64,000 nucleotides of DNA from Barnesiella sp. An22 (GTDB taxonomy: Bacteria; Bacteroidota; Bacteroidia; Bacteroidales; Barnesiellaceae): positions 36,250 to 100,249 of the forward strand of contig NZ_NFJR01000011.1 of NCBI RefSeq assembly GCF_002159975.1, read 5' to 3'. The notes under the pieces are model-generated. The model saw nothing but the letters and a program-made list of their open reading frames with translations, ran no database searches and had not been told where the DNA came from. The stretch's first letter is position 1, and each line of letters starts with the position of its first letter. Of this stretch, positions 26,483 to 36,423 are shown one piece after another. Made by a program: the position numbers and the translations under genes.

Positions 26483-28168
26483 TTATCGAGGAGCGATGCC
26501 GTGGCGTTCGAAAGCCTGTCGATCTTCGTCGTCGAAGGGGAGATACTTCACGGGTACAGGTATGTTGCGCTCGCCCAGATAGTATCGTTTGTCCAGGTGG
26601 AACGAGGGACTCACGAGCGAGAGACTGTCGATGCGATAGTCGGTCTCGATGCCGCCGATAGACAGCAAGGTGTGGAATACGACCCGTGAGTCGAAGGGCG
26701 TTTTGTGCTGCTCGCGAGCCTGTTGGGTGTCGAGTGGGAACTGGCTGACATATTGGGGCGAGAACCACAAGACAAACGGAATGTGCAACTGATAGTAGGT
26801 GGGGATGGGCGAGGCATGCAGAAAGCGGTCGCGGTCGTCGTCGAGCAAATCTTCGCCATGGTCCGATAGGTAGAGCAGGGCCGAGGTCTTCCCCGTGCGG
26901 TCGAGCCGTTCGATCAGCTGGTCGAGTAACCAGTCGGTTGCCACAATCGAGTTGTCGTAGGCATTGATCATGGCCTGCCTGTCTTTCCGGTTGATTTCGT
27001 TGATGTAGTCGGGCGTAAAGCTGCGGTTCTCGGCCGTATAGCGTTCGCAATAGTTGAAGTGAGAACCGTAGGTATGCAGCACGATGAGCTGCTTGGCGGG
27101 TCCGCTGCGAAGCAGCGAGTCGACCACCGGCAACAAGGCGTTGTCGTAGAGGTGAGTCTTGTTTTTGGGAGCCAGCAGGTAGAGGGTACAGTCGGCCTCG
27201 TCGGCAAAGAAGTCGGTAAACGAGCCGTTGTGCAACTGGTTCGAGATGAATGCCGTGCGGAATCCGGCCTGTTTGAAGGCCGTGATGAGGCTCTTCTGCC
27301 GGTAGATTTGGTTGAAGTCGAGGGCGTCGGCCGGACTGAGCATGAGGGGTACGCTCTTGTGGGTGGCGTTGATTTGGGTCAGCACATCGTCGAAGTGGAT
27401 GACGTCGTGTCGGGCACCGAGGCGTGGGGTGGTGTTGCGTTCGTAGCCGTAGAGCCCCCAGTTGCCGGCGCGGGCCGTCTCTCCTATGACGAAGATATAG
27501 ACCTCGGGCATTTGCGGGTCGCGCGACGACGAAGCCCGGTAGTCAAAGTCGCGCGAGGTGAGGTGGTAGTTCTTGGCCGCCTTCCAGCTGCTCACGGCAA
27601 ACCGCGCGTTGTTGAAGGCGTTGATGGGGTAGAGGTTGTCGAGCCGGGCCCGGTGGGGCGCCTGCCGGTGTGCCGGGGTATAGATGAGCAGGCCTGTACC
27701 CAGCAGGAGCATGGAGAGCATGAAGGCCCGTTTTTGGAAAAGGGGCGTGAGCGAGTCGGACCGGCGTATGGAGTAGACGGCCAGAGCCAGAGCCGGCAGA
27801 TAGAGGATGAATACCCCCACGACAGCCGGGGCCAGCTTGTCGAGCAGTTCGAAGGCCTCGCCGCTATTGGTGGTAAACATGTTGAGGAACATGTCGGAGG
27901 CGATGATGGAGTTGCCGAAAAGATAAAGCAATACCAGTTGGAATGCCCCGATGAAGTGGAGCGGGAACAGCGCCCAGAAGGTAATGCCCGGTTTGCGCGA
28001 GAGGTTCAGCAACAGCAGGTAGAGAGCCCCCGGTATAAGTATGTAGACCACCTTGAACAGGAACGGCAGATGCTCGGTGAAACAGAGAAACAGGTTGGGC
28101 ACCAGCATCACGGCCAGGAATATCCAGAAGATGCGCCGTTGTGTGAATAGTCGATTAAAATGCTTCAT
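26483..28168 (-). CDS. Phosphoethanolamine transferase (EptA family)
   Basis: The protein has 561 residues from the ATG at 28168; an earlier start at 28207 is less likely because it would sit further inside the upstream gene. About five N-terminal membrane helices precede a periplasmic sulfatase-fold domain. The nucleophile is Thr231 in GETARAGNWGLYGY, and metal-binding SDHGEDL lies near 430. It would transfer phosphoethanolamine to lipid A or another glycan, reducing surface charge; Bacteroidales commonly carry such enzymes. The start overlaps the upstream Omp85-like gene by 14 bases, so they are co-transcribed. Confidence 0.87.
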   Translation of the reverse strand: MKHFNRLFTQRRIFWIFLAVMLVPNLFLCFTEHLPFLFKVVYILIPGALYLLLLNLSRKPGITFWALFPLHFIGAFQLVLLYLFGNSIIASDMFLNMFTTNSGEAFELLDKLAPAVVGVFILYLPALALAVYSIRRSDSLTPLFQKRAFMLSMLLLGTGLLIYTPAHRQAPHRARLDNLYPINAFNNARFAVSSWKAAKNYHLTSRDFDYRASSSRDPQMPEVYIFVIGETARAGNWGLYGYERNTTPRLGARHDVIHFDDVLTQINATHKSVPLMLSPADALDFNQIYRQKSLITAFKQAGFRTAFISNQLHNGSFTDFFADEADCTLYLLAPKNKTHLYDNALLPVVDSLLRSGPAKQLIVLHTYGSHFNYCERYTAENRSFTPDYINEINRKDRQAMINAYDNSIVATDWLLDQLIERLDRTGKTSALLYLSDHGEDLLDDDRDRFLHASPIPTYYQLHIPFVLWFSPQYVSQFPLDTQQAREQHKTPFDSRVVFHTLLSIGGIETDYRIDSLSLVSPSFHLDKRYYLGERNIPVPVKYLPFDDEDRQAFERHGIAPR

Positions 28169-29357
28169 TGATGTTGAATAAAAATCCCGATTGTCCTTTC
28201 TTGCCAAATCCGTAGTCGAGTCGCAGGTTGACCCGGTTCTTGAACTCCCAGCGGTAGCCTATCCCGTAGTTGGGCAGGGTGTGCCCCCAGTCGAAGCGTG
28301 AGAACGAGGGGAACACGTTGCCGGCACCCACCCACACGGCTATGCCGTTGCGGTGCCAGATGTGCTGCCTCAGTTCCAGCTGGGTCTCGATGAGGCACTT
28401 GTCGCGGTAGCGCCCTTCGTAGTATCCCCGCATGCGGGTCGAGCCGCCCAGCGAGGCGAGCATGTTCCAGGGCACATCGCCGTAGTTGAATTCGCCGTGC
28501 AGGTCGAAGGCGATGATGGCTCCCTCCCACGCCCGTTGGTAGTAGTCGAAGATGAAGGCGGTGCGGGTGAAGGGATGCTTGTTGCCGAAGATTCGGGGGA
28601 AGAAGCGTTGCCGCACGTTGAAGTAGACCCCGCGGGCCGCGTTGGGAATAAAGTCGCGGCTGTCGTAGGTGAGGGCCAATCCCGCACTGGTGCTGATGAC
28701 TTCGCGGGGTTCGCCGTTGAGCAGAGCCGGTTTGGTAAAGTCGGAACCTTTCACCCAGTTGAATCCGGTGGTGATACCGCCGTACAGGTTGTTACAGAGG
28801 CGGGCCAGCCAGTCGATGCGCACGATGGTTTCGAGCCGGTTGTAGCTGCTCTTGTTGTCGTTGTTGTTGCCGTTGTCGTAACCGATTCCCCAGAAGTCGC
28901 TGGGGAAGGTATAGAGGTAGAAGTCGTAGTCGATGCGGTATTTGTTTTCGGGGAATATGTTGTTGCCCTTGACCCCGATGAGCAGGAAGCCCGTGGTGGT
29001 GGCGTCGCCGTAGATCGATACGTTGGAGAGTTGTGTGAGCGAGTCGTGTCGCATGCGATAGGTGCCCGAGGCTACGATACCCAGTCCCAGCTTGGTAGTC
29101 GAGGAGTAGTGCGGGCCGCCGATAATGCCGAAGTCGAATTTTTTGTCGGGGCGCGGTTCGTTGGATTCGTTGAAGTATTTCAAGACCTTCTGAAACAGAT
29201 TCAGTTTCTGGGGAGCCGGTTGTGCCAGCAGACTGTCGGTCGAAGCTATTACGGCAATACTGTCGCTCTCGGCCATATTCTGGGCCATGATGGGCGATTG
29301 GCAGCTCCAAGCAAGGCCGCCGAGGGCAAGTAACACATATCGTACAAATAGTTTCAT
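28155..29357 (-). CDS. Omp85/BamA-type outer-membrane barrel protein
   Basis: The protein has 400 residues from the ATG at 29357, with a signal peptide (VLLALGGLAWS, then Cys). No POTRA repeats are seen. Residues 70-400 resemble the barrel of surface-antigen D15/BamA proteins: a GGPHYSSTTKLGLG strand, VRQRFFPR, GG-STRMRGYYEGRYRDKC, and a C-terminal aromatic strand (FNINEAF) typical of the BAM insertion signal. The function is probably transport or envelope maintenance. It is co-transcribed with the EptA-type gene. Confidence 0.85.
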   Translation of the reverse strand: MKLFVRYVLLALGGLAWSCQSPIMAQNMAESDSIAVIASTDSLLAQPAPQKLNLFQKVLKYFNESNEPRPDKKFDFGIIGGPHYSSTTKLGLGIVASGTYRMRHDSLTQLSNVSIYGDATTTGFLLIGVKGNNIFPENKYRIDYDFYLYTFPSDFWGIGYDNGNNNDNKSSYNRLETIVRIDWLARLCNNLYGGITTGFNWVKGSDFTKPALLNGEPREVISTSAGLALTYDSRDFIPNAARGVYFNVRQRFFPRIFGNKHPFTRTAFIFDYYQRAWEGAIIAFDLHGEFNYGDVPWNMLASLGGSTRMRGYYEGRYRDKCLIETQLELRQHIWHRNGIAVWVGAGNVFPSFSRFDWGHTLPNYGIGYRWEFKNRVNLRLDYGFGKKGQSGFLFNINEAF

Positions 29358-29395
29358 ATTCTGGTTTAGTTCGTTTTCTCTCACGAGTTGGGCTG

Positions 29396-29403
29396 CAAAT
29401 GTA
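29396..29403 (-). promoter_or_regulatory. -7 element of the Omp85-like/EptA transcript
   Basis: TACATTTG on the minus strand, 38 bases before the start codon. The -33 box is not clear. Confidence 0.45.
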
Positions 29404-29683
29404 TATTATCTGCGATAAACAGCCTAATCGCTTTTGGTTCAACCTGTTAAGTTTTGTATAAATTTTCTTTTTGAAAAGATTACCGATTCGGCAATGCAAT
29501 TAGCCCGCAGGAGAGGCTTTTCTTGAGAATAACAAATTACGGTACAGAAGGTTCTGTTGTTGACACTATTTATAAAAAAAGTCTTTTCATTCCTGTGAAG
29601 CGACAGGCCGGGGGTGCCGATATTTTTTGTATTTTTGTGACAATACTCGTACAATTAAGATGTTTCAACAGAAATACGAATTA

Positions 29684-29715
29684 TTTGTTGCAACTCTCGA
29701 ATTGTACTACTTTTG
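29684..29715 (+). promoter_or_regulatory. Promoter of rpiB
   Basis: TTTG at 29684-29687, a 20-bp spacer, then TACTTTTG at 29708-29715. The start codon lies 25 bases downstream. Confidence 0.75.
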
Positions 29716-29740
29716 CTGGACGAAACAAAATCAAAAAAAT

Positions 29741-30193
29741 ATGAGCATATTGAAATCGGGAAAGCCGGTGGGATTGGCCTGCGACCACGCTGGATACGAA
29801 CTGAAACAAGTAGTCATGCAGGAATTGGATGCAAAGGGTATCGCCTATAAGGATTTCGGGACTTATTCGACCGACAGTTGCGACTATCCCGACTTTGCCC
29901 ACCCCCTGGCCTTGGCGGTGGAGCAGGGCGAGTGCTATCCCGGCATTGCCATCTGCGGCAGCGGCAACGGCATAAACATGACGTTGAACAAACATCAGGG
30001 CATTCGTGCTGCTTTGTGCTGGACCGAGGAGATTGCCTCTCTGGCCCGTCAGCACAACGATGCCAACGTGCTGGTGATGCCGGGTCGTTTTATCTCGGCC
30101 GAACTGGGTCGTCGTCTGGTCGACATCTTCCTGAATACCGACTTCGAAGGTGGTCGTCATCAACGCCGTATCGACAAGATACCCGTAAAATAA
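29741..30193 (+). CDS. rpiB: Ribose-5-phosphate isomerase B
   Basis: The protein has 150 residues from the ATG at 29741 (MSILKSGKP); the frame is open upstream but lies within the promoter. Family signatures are ACDHAGYELK (Asp and His near 15) and ICGSGNGINM with catalytic Cys72. It interconverts ribose-5-P and ribulose-5-P in the pentose phosphate pathway. The usual transketolase partner gene is not next to it here. Confidence 0.94.
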   Translation: MSILKSGKPVGLACDHAGYELKQVVMQELDAKGIAYKDFGTYSTDSCDYPDFAHPLALAVEQGECYPGIAICGSGNGINMTLNKHQGIRAALCWTEEIASLARQHNDANVLVMPGRFISAELGRRLVDIFLNTDFEGGRHQRRIDKIPVK

Positions 30194-30217
30194 GAGCAGC
30201 GCAAGACCGTAGCGGCT

Positions 30218-30571
30218 CTACCACTCGACCACGACCGATACGTCGCGGATGTCGCCGGGGATGGGGGGCTTCTCCTTCGTCACAATCAGTTTGCCTCCCG
30301 TCACGGTGGGAAACTGGCGTGTGATGGCTGCGATGATACGGCCGGCTACATGTTCGATCAGCCGTGAGGGACGAGCCATCTCGTCGGCAATCACGCGGCA
30401 GATTTCGGCATAGTTGATCGTGTCGGTCAGTTCGTCCGAGGTCAGAGCCCGGGAGAAGTCGGTATAGAGCGTAGCCTCTACGCGGAAGTAGTTGCCCGCC
30501 TTCTGTTCTTGCGGCAGTACGCCGTGGAAGGCGTAGAAGCGCATGGAGCCAATGTGTATCGCTGTTTTCAT
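30218..30571 (-). CDS. folB: Dihydroneopterin aldolase
   Basis: The protein has 117 residues. It converts dihydroneopterin to 6-hydroxymethyldihydropterin in folate synthesis. Signatures include FYAFHGVLPQEQKAGNYF near residue 12, with the family Tyr/His pair, DTINYAEIC near 50 and VTKEKPPIPG near 98. It follows the MATE gene on the same strand after 108 bases. It is convergent with rpiB. Confidence 0.93.
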   Translation of the reverse strand: MKTAIHIGSMRFYAFHGVLPQEQKAGNYFRVEATLYTDFSRALTSDELTDTINYAEICRVIADEMARPSRLIEHVAGRIIAAITRQFPTVTGGKLIVTKEKPPIPGDIRDVSVVVEW

Positions 30572-30679
30572 GTGAGAGAATTATCTACCGCAAAGGTAGT
30601 GAATATTATTTAAAGAACAGACTGTTGGAGCCGATGGGGCCGAGCCTCGTCGGCTCTTGCCGTATCAGGCTGTTCCGCT

Positions 30680-32032
30680 TTACCCCATGAGGCGCCCGAC
30701 GCGGGCCGACGACAGTTTGTAGTAGACGATGCCCACGAGGTCGGCGATGAACCACCCGATGGGTATCGACCACCAGATGCCCGTGACACCCACCGCGGGC
30801 AGGGAGGCCAGGATGTAGGAGAGGGCTACCCGGGTGCCCAGCGAAAGCACGGTGAGGATGACCGACATGCCCGGCATCCGTACCGACCGATAGTAGCCGT
30901 AGAGCAGGAAGAGGATGCCGATGAGGGCGTAGAAGGCCCCCTCGATGCGCAGGTATTGGGCCCCGATGCGCAGGATTTCCACCTCGTCGGGCTTGACGAA
31001 GATGAGCATGAGGGGCTCGGCAAAGAGGAAGATGAGCAACGATACGGCCAGGGAGAAGAGGCAGGTGATGAGCAGGGCCTGCCGGATGCCCCGGCGGATG
31101 CGCTGCCGTTTGCGGGCTCCGAAGTTTTGGGCCACGAAGGTCGAGAAGGCGTTGCCGAACTCCTGCACAGGCATGTAGGCAAAGGCATCTATCTTCACGG
31201 CGGCGGCAAAGGCGGCCATCACCACGGTGCCGAAACTGTTGACCAGCCCCTGCACCATCAGGATGCCCAGATTCATCACCGACTGCTGCACGCAGGTGAG
31301 GGTGGAAAACTCGGTAATCTCTTTCAGGGTGGCCCGGTCGAGGTAGATTTCGTTGCGCCGTATCTTCAGCTCGGGCCGTTTGCGGTAGGTGTAGATGACG
31401 ATTCCCAGAGCGGCCGCTCCCTGGGCGATGACGGTAGCCGCAGCCGCCCCCTCGATGCCCCAGTCGAGGGAGAGGATAAAGAAGAGGTCGAGCCCGATGT
31501 TGAGCACCACCGAGAGCGAGAGGAACCACAGCGGGGTGACCGAGTCGCCCACAGCCCTCAGCAGGGCGGCGTAGAAGTTGTAGATAAAGGTAAAGAGGAT
31601 TCCCCAGAAGATAATCCACAGGTAGTCGCGCATGAGGGGGTAGACCTCGGCCGGTACCTGCAGAAACCGCAAGATGGGGTCGAGGGCCAGGAAGGCAGCC
31701 ACATTGAGCACCACCGTGATGGCGAGTATCAGAACAAACGACACCCAGGTGCTGTGCCGCAGGGCCGACAGGCTGCCTCGCCCGTATTGCTGCGAGAATA
31801 CGGTACTGCTGCCCAGCGACAACCCCAGCAGGATGGAGCAGAGGAAGGCCATGAGCGTGTAGGCCGACCCGACGGCCGCCAGAGCCTCGGGGCCGACAAA
31901 CTGCCCCACGATGAGGGTGTCGGCTATGTTGTAGCACTGCTGCAACAGGGCTCCCGCCATCATGGGGAGGGTAAACCGGAGCAGGGTGCCGGTAATGCCT
32001 CCTTGGGTAAGGTTCAGGTGCTGGTGTGACAT
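30680..32032 (-). CDS. MATE family efflux transporter
   Basis: The protein has 450 residues from the ATG at 32032 (MSHQHLNLTQGGITGTLLRF), chosen as the usual start of the family; the frame is open much further up but in sequence unlike the family. Twelve hydrophobic segments in two six-helix halves and the pattern LPMMAGALLQQCYNIADTLIVGQFVG identify a MatE domain. The substrate is unknown; relatives export drugs, cations or lipids with Na+ or H+. Confidence 0.92.
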   Translation of the reverse strand: MSHQHLNLTQGGITGTLLRFTLPMMAGALLQQCYNIADTLIVGQFVGPEALAAVGSAYTLMAFLCSILLGLSLGSSTVFSQQYGRGSLSALRHSTWVSFVLILAITVVLNVAAFLALDPILRFLQVPAEVYPLMRDYLWIIFWGILFTFIYNFYAALLRAVGDSVTPLWFLSLSVVLNIGLDLFFILSLDWGIEGAAAATVIAQGAAALGIVIYTYRKRPELKIRRNEIYLDRATLKEITEFSTLTCVQQSVMNLGILMVQGLVNSFGTVVMAAFAAAVKIDAFAYMPVQEFGNAFSTFVAQNFGARKRQRIRRGIRQALLITCLFSLAVSLLIFLFAEPLMLIFVKPDEVEILRIGAQYLRIEGAFYALIGILFLLYGYYRSVRMPGMSVILTVLSLGTRVALSYILASLPAVGVTGIWWSIPIGWFIADLVGIVYYKLSSARVGRLMG

Positions 32033-32052
32033 ACGCGGGCAATCAAGTGGTG

Positions 32053-32060
32053 CAAAGGTA
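32053..32060 (-). promoter_or_regulatory. -7 element of the MATE gene promoter
   Basis: It reads TACCTTTG on the minus strand, 20 bases from the start codon. The -33 box is not clear. Confidence 0.45.
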
Positions 32061-32224
32061 TAAAGAATAGCGCAGAGCTGTTTCGCCTGTCGGTGGAAAT
32101 CCTTCGGTCTCGCTTGGTACCGCGACTTCGGAGGGGATCCTTCGTGTCGGGCCGACGCAAATATTATTACCTCATTTTTAGAATGATTATCAAACCCGGA
32201 GGATATATTTCGGGAGATTCTTTC

Positions 32225-32232
32225 TATTTTTG
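32225..32232 (+). promoter_or_regulatory. -7 element upstream of the bactofilin gene
   Basis: TATTTTTG is a TAnnTTTG match, 88 bases before the start codon. Confidence 0.35.
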
Positions 32233-32320
32233 CACGAGATATAAAGACAGACTCTAACCTCGGCAAGCGTAACTCAATCGGTTTGCGTAGCCCGTGTGAA
32301 CATAAAAACGAGACATAGAT

Positions 32321-32686
32321 ATGGCAAAGGATAATACTTTCTCGGGAATGGCGCACAATGCGCTTACGGCAGAGACTACGGTCGTAGGCAAGATTGTTTC
32401 GCAGAAGGACATTCGCATAGACGGCACGCTCGAAGGGCGGCTGGAGTGTCAGGGTAAAGTGGTAATCGGCGAAACCGGTCAGGTAATCGGCGACATCGTG
32501 GCCGTGAATGCCGAGGTCGTGGGCCGTGTCACAGGCAATGTGATGGTGGCCGAGATGCTGGTCTTGAAGGCCACTTCGTCGCTCGAGGGCGATGTGCAGG
32601 CCCGGCGCCTGGCCATAGAGCCGGGGGCGGTGCTGAACGGCAAGTGCACCATGCAGCCGCCGCTCGACGAGGGTGGCGAGGCTTGA
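32321..32686 (+). CDS. Bactofilin family protein
   Basis: The protein has 121 residues. The central beta-helix has six-residue repeats with Gly and Val/Ile spacing: VVGKIVSQKDIRIDGTLEGR, then VVIGETGQVIGDIVAVNAEVVGRVTGNV, typical of the bactofilin/DUF583 cytoskeletal proteins that polymerise without nucleotide. N- and C-terminal tails are short and unstructured. These proteins shape cells or localise cell-wall enzymes. It sits upstream of copA, 71 bases away; whether they share a transcript is unclear. Confidence 0.93.
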   Translation: MAKDNTFSGMAHNALTAETTVVGKIVSQKDIRIDGTLEGRLECQGKVVIGETGQVIGDIVAVNAEVVGRVTGNVMVAEMLVLKATSSLEGDVQARRLAIEPGAVLNGKCTMQPPLDEGGEA

Positions 32687-32757
32687 GTCGCGGTGGCGGC
32701 CGGGGGCTGTGGGCTTGAGAGCCGCGAGGTGAAGAGCCGGTCTGTAGGAGTAAGAAT

Positions 32758-34914
32758 ATGGAAAAGCAAGTAATACCCGTTTTGGAAATGAGTTGCGCCG
32801 TGTGCGCCGCTACGGTCGAGAAGACCGTGAGAGAGATGCCGGGGGTGGCCGAGGCTACGGTCAATTTCGCGGCCAACACCTTGCAGGTGGTTTACGATCC
32901 CAAGAAAATTTCGTTGAAAGAGATGCAGGCTGCCGTGCAGGCGGCGGGTTACGACCTGGTCATTTCGGATAATGCCGAGGCCGATGCCGCCGATGCCGAG
33001 CACCGGCACTATGTCGATATGAAACGCCGCACGTTGGGGGCCTGGCTCTTCGGTGTGCCGGTCATGGTGCTGTCGATGCTGTTTCACGAACCGTCGACGA
33101 TATGGGTGTGGATATTGATGCTCCTCACCCTGCCGGTCCTCTATCTGGGCAGGTCGTTCTACATCTCGGGCTGGAAGGCTGCCCGACAGGGGCGGGCCAA
33201 CATGGACACGTTGGTCATGCTCAGTACCTCGGTATCGTTTCTCTTCAGCCTGTTCAGTACGATTTATCCCCAATTCTGGGTGTCGCTGGGGCTGGTGCCT
33301 CACGTCTACTACGAGGCGGTGGCGATGATTATCGCCTTTGTGCTCACGGGCAAGTTGCTCGAGGCTCGGGCCAAGCAGAGCACTTCGGCCTCGATTCGGT
33401 CGCTCATGGGGCTGCAGCCCAAGACGGCCCGGCTGGTCGACGAGAACGGCGAGGAGCGCGATGTGCCCATCGGCATGCTGCGCCCCGGCAATCGGGTGAG
33501 TGTGCGCCCCGGCGAGAAGATTCCCGTCGATGGCGTGCTGCTCGAGGGGTCGTCGTATGTCGACGAGAGCATGATCAGCGGCGAGTCGGAGGCGGTGGCC
33601 AAGCAGCCCGGCGACCGGGTGCTGGCCGGTACCCTCAACCAGCGGGGGGCTTTCGTGCTGGATGTACAGGCTTCGGGTGCCGATACGGTGCTGTCGCGCA
33701 TGGTGCGCATGGTGCGTGAGGCGCAGGGCAGCAAGGCTCCCGTACAGGGCATTGTCGACAAGGTGGCGGCTATCTTCGTGCCGGTGGTTATCGGCATCTC
33801 TATATTGACGTTTGTCGTCTGGATTGTGGTGGCCGGTTGGGGCATGTTCCCCTATGCCCTGTTGAGTGCCGTCTCGGTACTGGTGATTGCCTGTCCGTGT
33901 GCCCTCGGCCTGGCTACTCCCACCGCTTTGACGGTGGGGATAGGCAAGGGGGCGCAACAACATATCCTTATTAAAGATGCCTTTGCCCTCGAAAACATGT
34001 GCCGGGTAAATGCCGTGGTGCTCGACAAGACGGGGACCCTCACCGAGGGGGCTCCCCAGGTGGTGGGCGAGAAGCTCTACCCCGATTTCGACCGCTACGC
34101 CCCGGTATTGCTGGCCGCCGAAATGAAGTCGGAGCACCCGTTGGCCCTGTCGCTGGCCGAGAACCTGCGACAGCGCGGATACAAGCCGGCCGAGCAGGTA
34201 GCCGACTTCGAAAGCCTTACGGGGCGCGGTGTGGTCTGCACCTGCGAGGGTATCCCCTTCTGGGCAGGCAACCAGGCCCTGGCCGAAGAGCGGCTGAAGG
34301 GGGTGGAGTTGCCCGAAGGGTATACCATCTACTTCGGGAACGACCGGGAGTTGCTGGCTGCCTTTGAGGTGAAAGATGCCTTGAAAGCGACTTCGCGCGA
34401 GGCGGTGGAGCAGTTGAAACGGTGCGGTATCGAGGTCTACATGCTCACCGGCGACAAGGAGTCGACCGCGGCCGAGGTGGCCCGGGCGGCTGGTATCGAG
34501 CACTATCGGTGGGGCGTGCTGCCCGACGACAAGGAGCGTTTCGTGGCCGAATTGCAAAAGGCCGGCAAGTGCGTGGCCATGGTGGGCGACGGTATCAACG
34601 ACTCGCAGGCTCTGGCTCGTGCCGATGTGAGCGTGGCTATGGGCAAGGGTACCGATGTGGCCATGGATGTGGCCATGGTGACCTTGATGAACTCCGACCT
34701 GTTGCTGTTGCCGCGGGCTGTGACTCTGTCGCGCAAGACGGTGCGCATCATTCGCGAGAACCTCTTCTGGGCCTTCGGCTACAACGTGGTGTGTATCCCG
34801 GTAGCTGCCGGGGTGCTCTATCCCATAGGAATATTGCTCACCCCCATGTGGGCGAGTGCGGCGATGGCCTTCAGTTCGGTGTCGGTTATCCTCAACAGCT
34901 TGCGATTGCGATAA
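32758..34914 (+). CDS. copA: Copper-translocating P-type ATPase (P1B-1)
   Basis: The protein has 718 residues. A single N-terminal heavy-metal domain has CAVC (Cys13 and Cys16). Eight membrane helices follow, with the translocation motif CPC (Cys379 and Cys381) in [16 protein letters not shown]. The catalytic Asp423 lies in DKTGTLT, and later come SEHPLAL (HP locus) and [10 protein letters not shown]. Helix-7 YNVVCIP and helix-8 MAFSSVSVI fit Cu+ specificity. It would export cytosolic copper. A copZ-type chaperone gene follows. Confidence 0.95.
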   Translation: MEKQVIPVLEMSCAVCAATVEKTVREMPGVAEATVNFAANTLQVVYDPKKISLKEMQAAVQAAGYDLVISDNAEADAADAEHRHYVDMKRRTLGAWLFGVPVMVLSMLFHEPSTIWVWILMLLTLPVLYLGRSFYISGWKAARQGRANMDTLVMLSTSVSFLFSLFSTIYPQFWVSLGLVPHVYYEAVAMIIAFVLTGKLLEARAKQSTSASIRSLMGLQPKTARLVDENGEERDVPIGMLRPGNRVSVRPGEKIPVDGVLLEGSSYVDESMISGESEAVAKQPGDRVLAGTLNQRGAFVLDVQASGADTVLSRMVRMVREAQGSKAPVQGIVDKVAAIFVPVVIGISILTFVVWIVVAGWGMFPYALLSAVSVLVIACPCALGLATPTALTVGIGKGAQQHILIKDAFALENMCRVNAVVLDKTGTLTEGAPQVVGEKLYPDFDRYAPVLLAAEMKSEHPLALSLAENLRQRGYKPAEQVADFESLTGRGVVCTCEGIPFWAGNQALAEERLKGVELPEGYTIYFGNDRELLAAFEVKDALKATSREAVEQLKRCGIEVYMLTGDKESTAAEVARAAGIEHYRWGVLPDDKERFVAELQKAGKCVAMVGDGINDSQALARADVSVAMGKGTDVAMDVAMVTLMNSDLLLLPRAVTLSRKTVRIIRENLFWAFGYNVVCIPVAAGVLYPIGILLTPMWASAAMAFSSVSVILNSLRLR

Positions 34915-34947
34915 GAAATAGATGTTTAATCTCAAAAAGATAGAATC

Positions 34948-35148
34948 ATGATACAGGTAAAGACTTCGGCCAAATGTGCCGGTTGTGTAGCCAAGATTGG
35001 CGAAAAGTTGAATCAGTTTCTGACTCCCGAGCAGTGGAGCCTCGATTTGTCGAATCCCGATAAATTGCTGACCGTCAATGCCGACGTGCCGGCCGAGCGG
35101 GTAGTCGAGGCCGTGCGTGCCGCCGGTTTCAAAGCCGAGTTACGCTAA
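34948..35148 (+). CDS. CopZ-like heavy-metal-associated domain protein
   Basis: The protein has 66 residues, a single ferredoxin-like HMA domain with the metal motif CAGC (KCAGCVAKIGEKLN). It would carry Cu(I) to CopA. It begins 33 bases after copA, so the two likely form an operon. No CueR- or CsoR-like regulator is next to it. The end overlaps the convergent phosphopantetheinyl transferase gene by nine bases. Confidence 0.88.
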   Translation: MIQVKTSAKCAGCVAKIGEKLNQFLTPEQWSLDLSNPDKLLTVNADVPAERVVEAVRAAGFKAELR

Positions 35149-35787
35149 GGGCGTGGCGCAGATCATCACCCACTCGGGGTGGGTGCGGTACCACAGCCGG
35201 TAACCGCGCCGGGCCGGTGTGCGGCTCTCGGTGGCGGTGAATATCCCCTCCTTTTCGATGGTGTCGGGCGGGGTGAGGTGCAGGTGTTCGCGAAAGTCGA
35301 TTCCGGCTTCGGGCATCGCCTTGAAGAGCGCCTCCTTGGCCGACCAGCACAGGTGCAGCCATACGGTGTGTGTCTGGGCCGGGTTGGCGTGTGCCTGCAG
35401 TTCGGCATCGCCGAATACGCGATAGGCCACGCGCTCTACCTGCACGCCTGTCCGCTCGATGTCTATTCCCACCGGTTGGGTGGGGTGCCACGCCACGGCC
35501 ACCCATTGGCGGGTGTGCGAGATGGAGAGGTGCCCCGGGCGTCCTGGCAGATAGGGTTGACCCTCGGCCGTATGGGTCACGAGGGCTCCGCGGGTAGCCT
35601 CCATGTGCTCGAGCAGCAGACGGGTGGCCGCCTGTTCGCAGAATCGTTTGGACGATAGTCCCTCTCCCGTCAGTCGCAGACGCTCCTCTTCGGGCAGAAG
35701 AGCTGCCAGTTCCGGCTCCGTTTCGGTGAGGTGCCACAAGGCAACGGTGGCTCCGGTGGGGGTCGATATGTAGTCGTAGAGCGGCAT
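35140..35787 (-). CDS. 4'-phosphopantetheinyl transferase superfamily protein
   Basis: The protein has 215 residues. It has the Sfp-type patterns GIDIERTG near residue 110 and WSAKEALFK near 150, where the Asp and Glu bind Mg2+. It attaches the phosphopantetheine arm of CoA to a carrier protein. The gene is last in a probable ssb-gldE-gldD-PPTase transcript, two bases after gldD. Its carrier target is not evident here; it might be the fatty-acid ACP or a specialised carrier. Confidence 0.9.
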   Translation of the reverse strand: MPLYDYISTPTGATVALWHLTETEPELAALLPEEERLRLTGEGLSSKRFCEQAATRLLLEHMEATRGALVTHTAEGQPYLPGRPGHLSISHTRQWVAVAWHPTQPVGIDIERTGVQVERVAYRVFGDAELQAHANPAQTHTVWLHLCWSAKEALFKAMPEAGIDFREHLHLTPPDTIEKEGIFTATESRTPARRGYRLWYRTHPEWVMICATPLA

Positions 35788-35789
35788 GG

Positions 35790-36410
35790 CTATCGGGCAG
35801 GGGTTTCTATGCTTTCGATGAGGTGGGCGATGTGGTCGGAGAGGTATCCGACGACGGGCGCGATGGAGTCGCTTTTACCCGGTTCGTCGAAGTAGACCGA
35901 GCCTCGCAGCAGGTACCGCACGCTGTCGGTCGCGATAAATTGCAGCGGCGTGACGCTCGCGGCCGAGAGGTCGTAGAGGGTGGCGTAGATGTGCAGACTG
36001 TCGTTCTCGTAGGTACCGGCCTGTACGGCTTCGGGGCGGATGCTCTGGCGGTAGACCAGTTCGCGGCTTTCGTCGAGCAGTCGGTCCAGATTGCCCCGCA
36101 AGGGGTGGTAGCTGCAATAGAGGGTAGCCCGGTAGCGGGGGAACCGGATGTTGAGCCACTGTACCCCACCGTGATGGCGGGTCGTATCATGGTCGAGCGT
36201 CTCGACCGTCCCCTCGGGGACCTCGAACGAGAGGGCTGGCTCCAGCAGCGTGGTGCGCCGGTAGCTATCGGGATAGGGGTCGATACGGAAGTAGCCGTCG
36301 GGTTTGGGAGTATACTGGCGGCGGCATGAGTAGCCGGCCGATCCGGCCACGAGACAGAGCAGCGCGTAGAGAGCCAGTCGATAGGGTCGTATGCGAAGGG
36401 TCGGCTTCAT
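35790..36410 (-). CDS. gldD: Gliding motility lipoprotein GldD-like
   Basis: The protein has 206 residues with an N-terminal lipoprotein signal ending in GYSC near residue 29. The pattern RRQYTPKPDGYFRIDPYP is characteristic of GldD, and the partner GldE is upstream. GldD is essential for gliding in Flavobacterium, yet homologues occur in non-gliding Bacteroidales, where the role is unknown. It is 13 bases after gldE. Confidence 0.9.
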   Translation of the reverse strand: MKPTLRIRPYRLALYALLCLVAGSAGYSCRRQYTPKPDGYFRIDPYPDSYRRTTLLEPALSFEVPEGTVETLDHDTTRHHGGVQWLNIRFPRYRATLYCSYHPLRGNLDRLLDESRELVYRQSIRPEAVQAGTYENDSLHIYATLYDLSAASVTPLQFIATDSVRYLLRGSVYFDEPGKSDSIAPVVGYLSDHIAHLIESIETPAR

Positions 36411-36423
36411 GGGGTCGCAGGGG

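Larger units (their letters stand above)
29358..29740. other. Divergent intergenic region between the Omp85-like gene and rpiB
   Basis: This AT-rich 383-bp gap carries a minus-strand -7 element (CAAATGTA at 29396-29403) for the Omp85-like gene and the rpiB promoter (29684-29715) on the plus strand. TATTTTTG at 29630-29637 could be a secondary start. I see no gene in it. Confidence 0.5.

Noticed and set aside
32479..34935. A 800-codon minus-strand frame opposite bactofilin and copA
   Set aside because: An antisense shadow of CopA, whose catalytic motifs are all on the plus strand.
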